Shown piece by piece: positions 13,481 through 23,390 of a stretch of 64,000 bases of DNA. Both the position numbers and the translations under genes were made by a program. Position 1 is the stretch's first letter; each line of letters starts with the position of its first letter. The DNA is taken from contig JAHLEZ010000001.1 of the NCBI GenBank assembly GCA_020726505.1, positions 4,588,001-4,652,000 on the forward strand. Direction: 5' to 3'. This DNA comes from Leptodontidium sp. MPI-SDFR-AT-0119. Lineage: Eukaryota > Ascomycota > Leotiomycetes > Helotiales > Leptodontidiaceae. Under the pieces are notes generated by a model that did not search any database, was not told the origin of the DNA, and saw nothing but the letters and a program-made list of their open reading frames with translations.

Positions 13481-14293
13481 ATGGCGTCCAACAGATTGAC
13501 TTACAGACGTCGCAACCCGTAAGCCTCCCCCAAGATCCGATACTTTCAACCACAAAAATGCCCAGTCGTCACCTTGCGTCCGCACCGAAACCATCTCTCT
13601 CGCGCAATTTCAACATCGTTGAAGAACTTCTCTAACGGCTTTTTCTCGCAGATACAACACGAAGTCCAACAAGGTTCGCGTTGTCAAGACTCCTGGAGGA
13701 AGCTTGAGATATCTGCACATCAAGAAGGTACGCAAATGTCCCCTCCCGGTGCATTGAGAGTCGCCCCAACGAGAGCATCTCTCTAGATGCGCGCAAGATG
13801 AAGCAGGTCTAACATGAATTTTAGGCTGGTACAGCGCCCAAGTGTGGTGATTGTGGTATCAAGTTGCCAGGTGTAAGTGGTCCAGAATGCGCATACTCCA
13901 AGATGGGATGGAATTGGATTGGGAATCAAGCACTGGGTTATTGGGCATAGGAGCTACCAGGCGACGTCACCTTCATCGACATCCTTTGCTGGCGCTCCTA
14001 CGGCCAACAATATGCCACATGTACCCAGTGGTACTTTGAAGACTAGAGGGAGGATATGGCTGTTAGAATTCAGTAGGAGGGATACAAGAGACTAACTTTT
14101 CTCCCAACAGATCCCAGCTCTCCGACCCCGCGAATACTCTCAGATCTCCCGCCCAAAGAAGACCGTTCAGCGCGCATACGGAGGATCAAGATGTGCCAAC
14201 TGTGTCCGTGACCGTATCGTCCGAGCATTCTTGATTGAGGAGCAAAAGATCGTTAAGAAGGTTCTCAAGGAGTCTCAACAAAAGAAGCGTTAA
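13481..14293 (+). CDS. rpl34: 60S ribosomal protein eL34
   Basis: Structural protein of the large cytosolic ribosomal subunit, 114 aa (yeast about 121, human 117). Four exons: 13481-13518, 13652-13727, 13825-13872 and 14111-14293. All introns start GTAAGC/GTACGC/GTAAGT and end in AG, and the frame runs through every join. The N-terminus [19 protein letters not shown] is the characteristic basic start of the family. Two Cys pairs, C45-x2-C48 and C82-x2-C85, form the expected zinc-binding set, and the C-terminus is Lys-rich. The third intron is long (238 nt) for this genome; I looked for box C/D or H/ACA signs in it and saw none. Expression is likely high and coordinated with other ribosomal protein genes. 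Confidence 0.96.
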
Positions 14294-15245
14294 GGGGATG
14301 GGATATTGATGCGGTTGCTTTGGGTGTTCGATTGGGCAGGCTTGCATGGAATCAGCCGGTATTAGCTGTACCTCTCTCAGGACTTCCTCGAATTATGGAG
14401 ACTTGATTGCACGACACACGATTTTTCCTTCTATGACATCCATTTGCGTGACTGGGGAATTTTCTGACACAAAAAGTGAGATGTGAGAACGAGAAGACGC
14501 AAAAATGAGGAGTAGAGTACCAAGCACAACTGTCAATTGGATTCTGCCTTTCTTCACAGGGCAAAAGGGTGACAAATGCCTCCCTCAGTTACCGTATCGG
14601 AGCTGGATATTGACCATGTGACCCGTTTGTTCGTTTTTGTCAATTCCTTCAGCATTTATTCAAACTCCAACTTCCACCGTCCTTTCTTGCCTCTTCATTT
14701 CCAGGTTATTAAGCCGGCCTACATCCTCGTGATAATCTAGCTTTTATAGAGCTTAGAAGGTCTGCATTAGCCAATCTTGAGTATGATTAACATACCAAGC
14801 TGATACCCGAACACTTCAGTTATATCAGAGTAGTAAAAGATAAGGGCAATTTGGAATAAATCTCATATATCTTAGGCGACTTTTACTAGCAAAAAGGTAT
14901 TTAAAGTAATTCGGCAATACCAAAGCTGTAAATTTCAAAACATCATCAACTAGAGTCTATCCATGGGATAATACAAGACCTTTAAACCGGCCTCCAATGT
15001 CTCATCCGGGGATATGCTGGAGGAGGTCTGCTGGTATCAACTCGTGACCCTCTTATCTTCACCCGATAGGTAGGTCTTGGCGGTGATGGAGTGCGACTCA
15101 TGTCAACAATGTCTTAAAACAACAAGACCAACTCCTAGAAACCGTCTCATTTCCTAGAGGGTGCACTTGCATCTCTCACTTATTTCTTAATCCTAGATTC
15201 CATATTTGCGACATCTGCTGCAGACCTCGCAATCCCACCTACACC
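14294..15245. other. Intergenic, AT-rich, no gene seen
   Basis: The eL34 3' UTR side is followed by AT-rich DNA (about 14700-15000) with many stops in all frames. The last 150 bp before 15246 should hold the alkaline phosphatase promoter and leader. Confidence 0.5.
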
Positions 15246-17133
15246 ATGGCTCCCGCCGAACCTTTATTTGCGAACAATAGAAGAGACTCTTCTTTACACT
15301 CCGAAGAACGAGCCGCAGATGAAGATACAGCACTGTTAGGAGGCCCGCGGAAGGAATCTAGTTCTCCTTTGAGTAGGGCATCGTTTTGGAGAGAAGTTGG
15401 ACTGTTTACATGGGCTTTGGTAGCTACTGCTGCTGTTATTGTCCTCGCGGTCTTCACACAGCATCAAAGCCTCTCGCATGGCTCTGACCACAAGACACCG
15501 TCTAAACCTACTGGAAAAAGGAATTTGATATTCATGGTATCAGATGGTATGGGCCCTGCCAGTTTGTCTATGACCCGTAGTTTTCGCCAGTTTCGCGGTA
15601 AGTTTCCAACTTTCAGTGTCTGGATATCTACTGACATTTCAGACGGCCTACCTATTGATGATACCCTCGTTCTCGACCAGCACTTCATCGGATCCTCTCG
15701 AACGAGATCAACGAGTAGTCTTGTCACAGATTCTGCCGCCGGCGCAACTGCCTTCTCCTGCGGATTGAAAAGCTACAACGGAGCTATATCCATGCTGCCA
15801 GACCATACACCTTGCGGAACTGTATTAGAAGCTGCGAAGAAGGCCGGTTACATGACTGGATTAGTTGTGACAACAGATATCACAGATGCCACGCCAGCAT
15901 GCTTTTCTGCTCATGTCAACATTAGATTGGAGGAAGATTTGATTGCCCAGCAAGAAGTTGGGGAGCACCCACTTGGACGAGGTAAGTTCGAGACCTCAGG
16001 TTAACAGAGGATGATGCTTAACGATATCCTAGTTGTTGATCTTATGCTCGGCGGTGGACGATGCCACTTCTTGCCAAATACAACTGAAGGTGGATGCAGA
16101 GCTGACGACAGAGACATCACAAAATTGGCTCAAGACAAATACGGTTGGAACTATATTGACAGTCGGAAGGACTTTGACAAATTGGAACTCGGATCCAATG
16201 TGAAGCTTCCATTGTTGGGTCTCTTTGCTGAAAGAGACATCCCATTTGAGATTGATCGACGAAATCAGAACGATGTTTACCCATCGTTGAATGAGATGGC
16301 ACAAACAGCGTTGAAAGCTCTTGAAGATGCAACTGCAGATAGCGACAAGGGATTCTTTCTCATGATTGAGGGAAGCAGAATCGACCACGCCGGGCATGGG
16401 AACGATCCCGCTGCGCAAGTCAACGAAGTACTTGCCTATGATGCTGCTTTTGCCTCGGTCGTCGAGTTCCTTAAGCGATCTGGTGAAGAGGGTATTCTGG
16501 TCGCAACGTCAGATCATGAGACAGGTGGTCTATCTGTTGCTAGGCGTAAGCGTTTGATACTCAACTTGAGGCTTTAGCTGACTTTCAACAGAACTACACC
16601 CATTGTATCCGCAATACAAGTGGTTCCCGGAAGTTCTTGCGAATGCTTCCAGCTCTGCTGAGTGCCTGGCGGGACGCTTGAACAACCATATCATCCAGAA
16701 TGGAAAGTCGGATAAGCTTGAAGAGTTTATCAGCGAAGAACTAGTCCGCAAAGGCTTGGGAATAACCGATCTCGCCGAGGAAGAACTTCAACTTCTCATG
16801 GACAACCCGCCACTCAGTGTTTATACCTTTGCGGATATGATTAGTAGAAGAGCTCAGATTGGATGGTCCACTCATGGGCACTCAGCCGTTGATGTGAACA
16901 TCTACGGAACTGCTGGGTCGGAAGCCTTACATGGAAACCACGAGAATATCGAAATTGGGAAATTCCTCCGGCACTACCTTGACGTCGATGTAAAGGCTAT
17001 CACGGACGAGTTAGTCGAGAAGCTGGACACTTTTGGCGTATCAGGCATTGCTAGAGATAGCTGGACTGGACGGATGCCGAGCGAAGAGGACTTGGAACTG
17101 GCCGCGATTCACTATCAGCCGCACCACGGGTAA
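15246..17133 (+). CDS. Vacuolar-type alkaline phosphatase (Pho8-like)
   Basis: Repressible alkaline phosphatase that hydrolyses phosphomonoesters, predicted as a type II membrane protein of the vacuole like yeast Pho8. Exons 15246-15597, 15643-15981, 16033-16545 and 16592-17133 give 581 aa (Pho8 is 566). A cytosolic N-terminus is followed by one membrane segment (about residues 51-70). The lumenal domain starts with the metal-binding motif FMVSDGMG (Asp100). The phosphorylated serine is Ser148 in VTDSAAGATAF, and TSDHETGG supplies further metal ligands. The first intron is only 45 nt, a multiple of three and without an in-frame stop, so it could be mistaken for coding sequence. The joined sequence RQFRDGLPIDD matches family spacing. 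Location is inferred from the anchor; the enzymatic class is firm. Confidence 0.94.
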
Positions 17134-18010
17134 CATCTCTGAGTAAGTTGTCTCTTTAGACTGTGTTGGTCATTCTTCGCCTGTACGTATAGAAATACCC
17201 GCATTGGCATTGCTACTGACAATTGCATTGTATCATTCTTGTGCTCTCTTCTTGATGGGAAGGGATATAGTTGCACGTGATTGTGAACAAACGCCTCTCC
17301 GAAGGTCACACCACGGAAGTTCGTTTGTGACAAACCCATTGTCTCCTCCCTTTCGGGTTTATTCTCGATCAGAACAGCGCTGCAAGTTGCAGAGTCTCCG
17401 AGCCAAACATGTGGGCTTGACCAAACCCTGTGGAATTGCATGCTTCATTCACACGCGCGGCCTAGTGTTTGCCGCCATCCCACAGGCTTGCAAGACTCCC
17501 TTCCTTGAGAGTCATATACAGCTGGGAACAATCGCTTTGTTTTACACAAGGCATTCACAGTTTACAATATTCCTTACAATCAGTCACAGTACAATCATCA
17601 TCCGCGTATCATAGCCCCTCCCGCTGTGCTCCCATCTTTGCCGAGCGAACCTGATACGGTCATACTGGCCGTTTTAGCGTTTGGGACATAGCCAGAGACC
17701 AGATGGAAAGATGAAGGCTGGTTCGAGATGCACCAACGCAGAACCTACTCATCACGGCAGTGGCAGCGGAGTTTCCGAAAAGGAGACGTGCGCCACGTTC
17801 TCATATGACCGTCTCAACTTTTGGGCTTGACAGTGAGCTGGCTCATGTACTTGAAGCCCGTCACTCCACCTCCATGTCTGGATTCACAGAGGAAGGTACT
17901 CTCGCACCTCGAGCCTCACTCACGCTGTCTAAGACAAGCCTCAATCACAGCAGCACAGATCCCAAAACCTCCCCCATCACTTCACACACAACCATAATTC
18001 CCTATCCAGG
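17134..18010. other. Intergenic, no supported gene
   Basis: The alkaline phosphatase 3' UTR is followed by mixed-composition DNA. A 90-codon open frame at 17760-18032 is Ser/Thr-rich without domain character and more likely belongs to the leader of the next small gene. Confidence 0.45.
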
Positions 18011-18316
18011 ATGTGCAACTACTGGAGCGTAGAGTCTCCGTGCGGTCACCGAACTCTCGCCGCCGGGTCGAACTGCTACCTCATCTACGCACAGCTCCAA
18101 CGGATCAACGATCCCAGTCAGCAAGGTCAAAACGGCTTACCGTTCGAGATCCCACCAGCATGCATGCCGAACCAACGGAACATACAGCGTCGATACACAG
18201 GCGAGTTCTGCAGCTTCGAGTGTAGGAACAATGCGCTGTATGGGGAAAGGTGCGGCACGAGAGATGCGAGGTATGGACCAGGCTCGGAAAGGATTGGTGT
18301 CGGATGGAGGTATTGA
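18011..18316 (+). CDS. Small Cys-rich hypothetical protein
   Basis: A single-exon ORF of 101 aa starting MCNYWSVESPCGHRT. Cys residues at the N-terminus (CNYW, PCGH, NCYLIY), in the middle (PACMPNQ) and near the end (EFCSFECRNN, RCGTRD) give a spacing that could bind zinc. The style resembles short fungal proteins that begin MC-Tyr with CGH near the start, but I cannot name a family with certainty. It has no signal peptide or membrane segment, so a cytosolic or nuclear location is likely. The composition and Cys pattern argue for a real gene. Expression evidence is lacking and an upstream exon is possible. Confidence 0.5.
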   Translation: MCNYWSVESPCGHRTLAAGSNCYLIYAQLQRINDPSQQGQNGLPFEIPPACMPNQRNIQRRYTGEFCSFECRNNALYGERCGTRDARYGPGSERIGVGWRY

Positions 18317-19291
18317 GATGTTTTCATCATGACGAGATGGAGGGGCTTTTGGTCGGGGCTTTGGAGTGAGATGTATGACAACTGAGTGGTATTCTTTTAG
18401 TTCTGTCAAGCGAGCTTGGGTGGTTGTCTGAACTATGGTATCGGGCAGAGTGGATATCTGAAATCTCTACAGCACTTTCAAGTTGATAGTCCGTCAATTC
18501 AAGACCCGATTCGGACAAAGTTATATATTAACCGTCACTTGTGATACTCGATGTGACATTTAGTTTGTGCTACGAAGAAAGTGACATTTTGCCCCATCCC
18601 GAAGTCAACTCAACTCCCAGCATCTGCTGCGGACTTGAAATTTGCTGATAGTTTCAATACAATATGATACAGTATTGCATTCGCCTAACTTCTTATTAGA
18701 GACATTGGGTACCAGGCGGCTATCCTGATACTGGCAACTCCAACGGTCCAGATCCTCTAGCCAATCAGTGCCATTGGTCCGGCACTTTTACATCTTGGAG
18801 GCCAGTCATAACAAACCCCAACCCCTCATCTAGGTCAAAAGACCTCGGGAGTGACAGTTCTTTCTGCTTGCCGTGCCCCCATATTTGTAATTCACATGTC
18901 AGGCAATGCAACGAATATCGTTAATGATTACGGCCTCCATGACCTTACTGGTGACGATACTTGCGATCCGATCAAGTAACCTGGGAAGATTCGAGGACTA
19001 GCAGTATCGCAACATTTCACGGTCTAGTACGCTGACCGAAGGACACAAACCAACACCTCTTGCTAATCATTAGACGCTTCAAGTGATGCTATTGGCGCTC
19101 GCGTACTCCTAGTCTATGATGTTGCAGTTCCTAAGCGAGTCCGAAACGTGGAAACTGCAGGCAAATCAACAGTTCCTCCTCAATTTAAAAATAATATAAG
19201 AATATGCAGAAGCCCCTGATACTTCCTCTTCTCTCTCTCCAGAAACGTCTCACATTCAATATACCTCCTACCAACAATCATCGACCTCAAC
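18317..19291. other. Intergenic, no gene seen
   Basis: Stops are frequent in all frames. An AT-rich stretch with AATAATATAAG near 19190 and a CT-rich tract just before 19292 look like promoter and leader of the small secreted protein gene. Confidence 0.45.
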
Positions 19292-19755
19292 ATGCGCTTC
19301 ATCGCAATCATCGTTCTAACCATCCTCGCCTTTGCCGCACGCTGTTCTGCTTGGGCTCAAGCTGCTAACGGTGTATGGGTTGCAAACAACCGATTTTAGA
19401 CAATTGGTGTCAATCGCAGTGCGTCTCATTACTCCTCACCCCTGAGTAGCCTCAATTACGTATCTTCGACCTCGTCTGACTTATATAAATGGCACAGTTC
19501 GAGTACACGAGGCATGTACCATAACGAATACCGAAAAGACGCACACTGGCGGCTGCGCTTATTGGATTGATGGTAATGGTAATATCTACAGCGGAGGTAT
19601 GTGACTAGGCATCTTGATGCACGGAAATGTATGCTGCCGCTCTGATGTTGCTTTGCTAATGATTTCAAGTCTGTCTTGGGAATAATCAAATCATTGATTG
19701 TACCAGTCCTCCCCGAGGGCAAGAACATCATAGGATTCGAGGCCTGTTGCAGTGA
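19292..19755 (+). CDS. Small secreted Cys-containing protein, effector-like
   Basis: Predicted secreted protein of 87 aa from three exons, 19292-19370, 19498-19596 and 19670-19755. Exon 1 encodes a clear signal peptide, MRFIAIIVLTILAFAARCSA, with a hydrophobic core. The joined mature part reads VRVHEACTITNTEKTHTGG, then CAYWIDGNGNIYSGG, then VCLGNNQIIDCTSPP. It has four Cys, compatible with two disulphides. Intron 2 (GTATGT...TTTCAAG) is good. Intron 1 uses a weaker GTGTAT donor and is the least certain part, although it restores a continuous frame. Short length, signal peptide and Cys content are the usual marks of effector-like or antimicrobial-type fungal proteins. I do not recognise a family. 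Confidence 0.5.
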
Positions 19756-20466
19756 GAGCCCAAAAATTCCCGCACAACGGCTGTGGTATGGAATAGTATC
19801 AACTTCGTTAGTTTAGTTTGATCCTGCTACAAACAGCTTGTTGTAGCGCAATATCCAAAAACGATTCGTATTCTATCTCTCGTCCTGACATTTTCGGTTT
19901 TCGCTTCAAATAAATTTCGTTTCTTGTCAGTCATCAGAGAATAGCAAAACATCTCTCTTTCTGATGGATCCACTAGGTCCGTCTGATTTCCATCGCTGCA
20001 CATCTCCACGTCTTCTTTTTCCTACTCATCAGAACAAAGGGCGGCATCGTCCACTCCCGAGAGGCAAAAAAAAACCCCCCTCAACTGACGAGAAGCCAAT
20101 CCAATGAAGAACCTCACTATGCAGAAGACTAAATAGACTGACCTGCTCTCATGGGTCAGTCTCAAGAAATCGTTAAGGAGACCGGTCATGATGCTGTTGA
20201 CTGAATAGGTTGGCTTTTCGCAGACGCTTTGGGCATCTTTCTCGTCGGGTCTTTTCTTTTTTTTTTCACTACTCAGTTCATACACTTCTCGGGGAACGAT
20301 GGATTCGGAAATTTCCACACTTCTCTGATGCAGCTGGCCCTCTCGGTTGGTGCGAGGTAGAAGGAGGGCGTTTCAGTGAAGTGGAGGCAAATTGCCATTT
20401 TGACGAAGAAATCTAAGTATTATATATCGTTTGCAGGAACATGAAAAGAGACAAACGCGGCCGTTA
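19756..20466. other. Intergenic, convergent 3' flanks
   Basis: This lies between the plus-strand secreted protein gene and the minus-strand F-box gene, so it should contain both 3' UTRs. It has A and T runs near 20065 and 20260. No gene is supported. Confidence 0.45.
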
Positions 20467-22074
20467 CTATTCCGAATCCTCGTCCGACGACGACGACAAA
20501 TCCCCAGAAACATCATCCTCTGAGCTCTCTCCCTCGCTACCTTCAGCCGAATCCTCCTCGAAGATATCCTCCTCCTCTTCCAACTCAATCTGCACATTGC
20601 TACAGCCAGGACAACAAGAGTAATCCCTCCCATTCCCATCTTTTCCCTCCATCTCCTTGGGATAAACCACAAACCCACCACCCCTCGACCTTTCCAAGCT
20701 CCCTCGCATCCCCTCAATCCTCCCAACAACCTCCTCCGCAACGCTCCAAATCCTAGCTCTATTCCTCAAGCCCAAAGACCCCTTCTCCATAACCTTCAAT
20801 TGCCTGTACACCTGATACCAGTTGATATCCATAGGCTTCCCTTCCATCCTCTCTTTCACGAACGCGAACCAAGCAGGAGGAATAACGCCCTCGAGCAAAT
20901 CCAGATCCTCGCCGTATTCCTCAGTGAAAGATTTTTGGTAGTGCGCCTCCACATCTGCTCGCACCTCATCGATCTCCCAGAACCAGGGGAATTCTTCCAT
21001 GATAAACTGCTTGAAGATCTGTTTCGGGAGCTGGCGAAAACTTCTCGAGCAGAGACGCAAATTGGCGATATCCCTAGGCGACAGCCTCGCGAGGATTTTA
21101 TTCTTCAACTCCGTCGGAAGTCCAACAAAGGGATCCGTATCATTCTGACGTCTCCTGATCACCACACTCCCACCACGTTTCGACAACGGTCCAGACGAAT
21201 CCCTCGCAACGAACGCACCATCTCCTCTTGGAGTCTCCTCATACACACCCCTCATCACCAACTTAAAACCAGGGATATCAACTGGGTTAGCAGCTAGATA
21301 TTCCGTCCCAGGCCGATGAACCCACCACCTCTCCTTGAGATCCCTAACCACCGGATCCTGATTCAAACCCCTGAATCCACACCCTCCACACGCTTCCCTC
21401 CACCAAAGAGCCACGAAGCCATCTAGATCAACACGACCTAACTTCTTCATCGATACACGCTCGAAGATCTTCCAGCATGCGTCGTGGACGGGGATGGCGA
21501 CGTCGTCTTCCCCTCGATAGCCAGAAATGGGATAATTCCTCCCCACGAACTCGGTTGAAGGAATGCCGTAGAGATGTTCGCTCAATTCGCCGTTGCCGTG
21601 CTCGATAGGGACATCGATAGTTTCGGCTGAGACGAAGAATTCGCTCTCCTCACCTCCATCCCTATCCCCATTTTCATCCTCTTCCTCATCCTCTTCATGG
21701 TCCTCTTTCTCGTCCTCGTCCACACACCTCCCCACCCTCGGTTTCCTAAGCACATACCTCACGCGATTGACCCCCCTCATCTCCCCCTCTGCAATCCTCC
21801 TCCCATTATACCCACCCAGAAACGTACACCCCGGACCAGCCAAATGCTGGAATCTCGACTCAGCATGTCCATCCGGCGGGGCCGCGACGGGGATATTCTC
21901 ACACCCTGATTCTGAAGGGTAAATGCTGCATAGCGAGGATGTCGCTGAGCGGTGGTGGTAGGGTGAGCCGGTTGGGTCCCAACCTGATGAGAGAGGCTCG
22001 TGGGTGGTGCGGACGCGACCGATGGAGAAGGAGACGGAGCAGAGCTGGCAGCTCTTTTCTGTGTGGAGTGGCAT
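20467..22074 (-). CDS. F-box domain protein
   Basis: Single-exon protein of 535 aa. An F-box lies about residues 316-352 (DPFVGLPTELKNKILARL, then SPRDIANLRLCSRSFRQLP), the segment that binds Skp1 in SCF ubiquitin ligases. It is therefore likely a substrate adaptor for ubiquitination. The N-terminus carries Cys-x2-Cys (CQLC) and an acidic Glu/Asp run near residues 120-140. Conserved Trp/Cys-rich segments precede the F-box (HDACWKIFERV, ALWWREACGGCGF). The C-terminus has CCPGC followed by a very acidic Ser/Glu tail. Fungal F-box proteins of this layout are common and usually uncharacterised, so the substrate is unknown. The start ATG at 22074 is the first of a long uninterrupted frame. Confidence 0.85.
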   Translation of the reverse strand: MPLHTEKSCQLCSVSFSIGRVRTTHEPLSSGWDPTGSPYHHRSATSSLCSIYPSESGCENIPVAAPPDGHAESRFQHLAGPGCTFLGGYNGRRIAEGEMRGVNRVRYVLRKPRVGRCVDEDEKEDHEEDEEEDENGDRDGGEESEFFVSAETIDVPIEHGNGELSEHLYGIPSTEFVGRNYPISGYRGEDDVAIPVHDACWKIFERVSMKKLGRVDLDGFVALWWREACGGCGFRGLNQDPVVRDLKERWWVHRPGTEYLAANPVDIPGFKLVMRGVYEETPRGDGAFVARDSSGPLSKRGGSVVIRRRQNDTDPFVGLPTELKNKILARLSPRDIANLRLCSRSFRQLPKQIFKQFIMEEFPWFWEIDEVRADVEAHYQKSFTEEYGEDLDLLEGVIPPAWFAFVKERMEGKPMDINWYQVYRQLKVMEKGSLGLRNRARIWSVAEEVVGRIEGMRGSLERSRGGGFVVYPKEMEGKDGNGRDYSCCPGCSNVQIELEEEEDIFEEDSAEGSEGESSEDDVSGDLSSSSDEDSE

Positions 22075-23390
22075 CTTTTTGGGTGGGGGAGGACGTGGTG
22101 TGAATAAACACCGAGGGGGGAAAAATGTGCTTTGTCTTGTTTTCTGCTTTGTTTTGCTTTATGATATTTGGTTGGGTTAGGTTGAGATAGATAGAATCTC
22201 ACTTTCCTGAAGACGAACTTGAGAAGGAGGGAGAAAGACAATGGGCTTTTAAAGAGAGGACTTCATAGATACCTCTTTACTTATCTATTGTCTTACTTAC
22301 TTGCATGTTGCTCTACATGCATCGAGGCTTAGTGTTGCGATACGGCAGGAAGGATTCATACCTAGCGTGGGCGTGGGGTTGAGGTTGAGGTGTCGGCTCG
22401 CTTCGCTTAGCATCTGACATCAAAAAGGGGGCGAATCTGCTCGCTAGGCGAGTTTCGGTGGCTTTTCCTACCTACAACTTCGGAGGTCCAAAAGCCGCCG
22501 ACTGCAAATATAACGTTTTCTGCTACTTGTTTAACATAAAAAGCGATGGATTATTTTACATGCGGAGGACGAAATGTGGGGGATGTACTACTTGCTTCCG
22601 AGATTTGGGGTCCTTGTCCTTGAAGGATTTCCTATCTAAGCATCCGAGTGTGCCTGCGGCTCGGCAACGGCTCGGATGCATATGTGCTGTGTCGTTGTAA
22701 GGAAGATAAAATACTCCGTAGACTCGCTGGATTGGGAAAGTACTGTGTATATTTGTATACATAGACCGTTTTCAGAATTCGTGGGCTGGGAAGAGCACTT
22801 GCGACGTGTGGGGGTAATATTGTAGGGTATTGCGATGTCCGAGGAAGGATGGGTGGGACTTCTGATGTTGTTGATGCTGATGCTGATATTGATGCTGCAC
22901 ATGCGAGATTTATAATTGTAGCGAAGCCTCCGAGGTACACACCATTGAGGAAGAAGAGGTCGGAGGACTATCATCAAATGAAGTGATAATCCAGCGACAT
23001 GCAAACAATATCATTCGCCTGCGATGAATTGTACATATTGGTGGTGGCAATTGTGAGGCAGACGAGGGGACCTACCTCTGTTCTGGTATTGAAGAATTGA
23101 GACGTGCCTATGTCGATCTACTTGATCATGTGCATATTATAAACCGTATTAACGTTGGAAGTAAGTAAAAGGGGTGACGGCAATTTTGTTCATATTTTCG
23201 AAACGCTGATGCTGAGTACAGTACGTTTCTCGGCAAACTAGCCTTAGCAAGATATATATTCACAACTCCTAGACCACCCAGCACGCAGTTTCCATACCAT
23301 ATACCGCATGAGATATCGTGTACACATTTCCGCCACTCGCCAGTGCATCCAGTGCACTTTCCTGTTCCTCGTGTTCGTCGTAACAAAGTA
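22075..23390. other. Intergenic, no gene supported
   Basis: Promoter side of the F-box gene, with TTACTTAC-type short repeats near 22275-22305, followed by the 3' flank of the pepsin-like gene. An 80-codon frame at 22458-22700 was considered and not accepted. Confidence 0.45.

Noticed and set aside
13873..14110. Possible intronic snoRNA in the long third intron of eL34
   Set aside because: No box C (RTGATGA) with matching box D, and no clear H/ACA hairpin pair.
22458..22700. 80-codon plus-strand frame with several Cys
   Set aside because: No signal peptide, domain or splice context; flanked by non-coding DNA and overlapped by equally long frames on the other strand.
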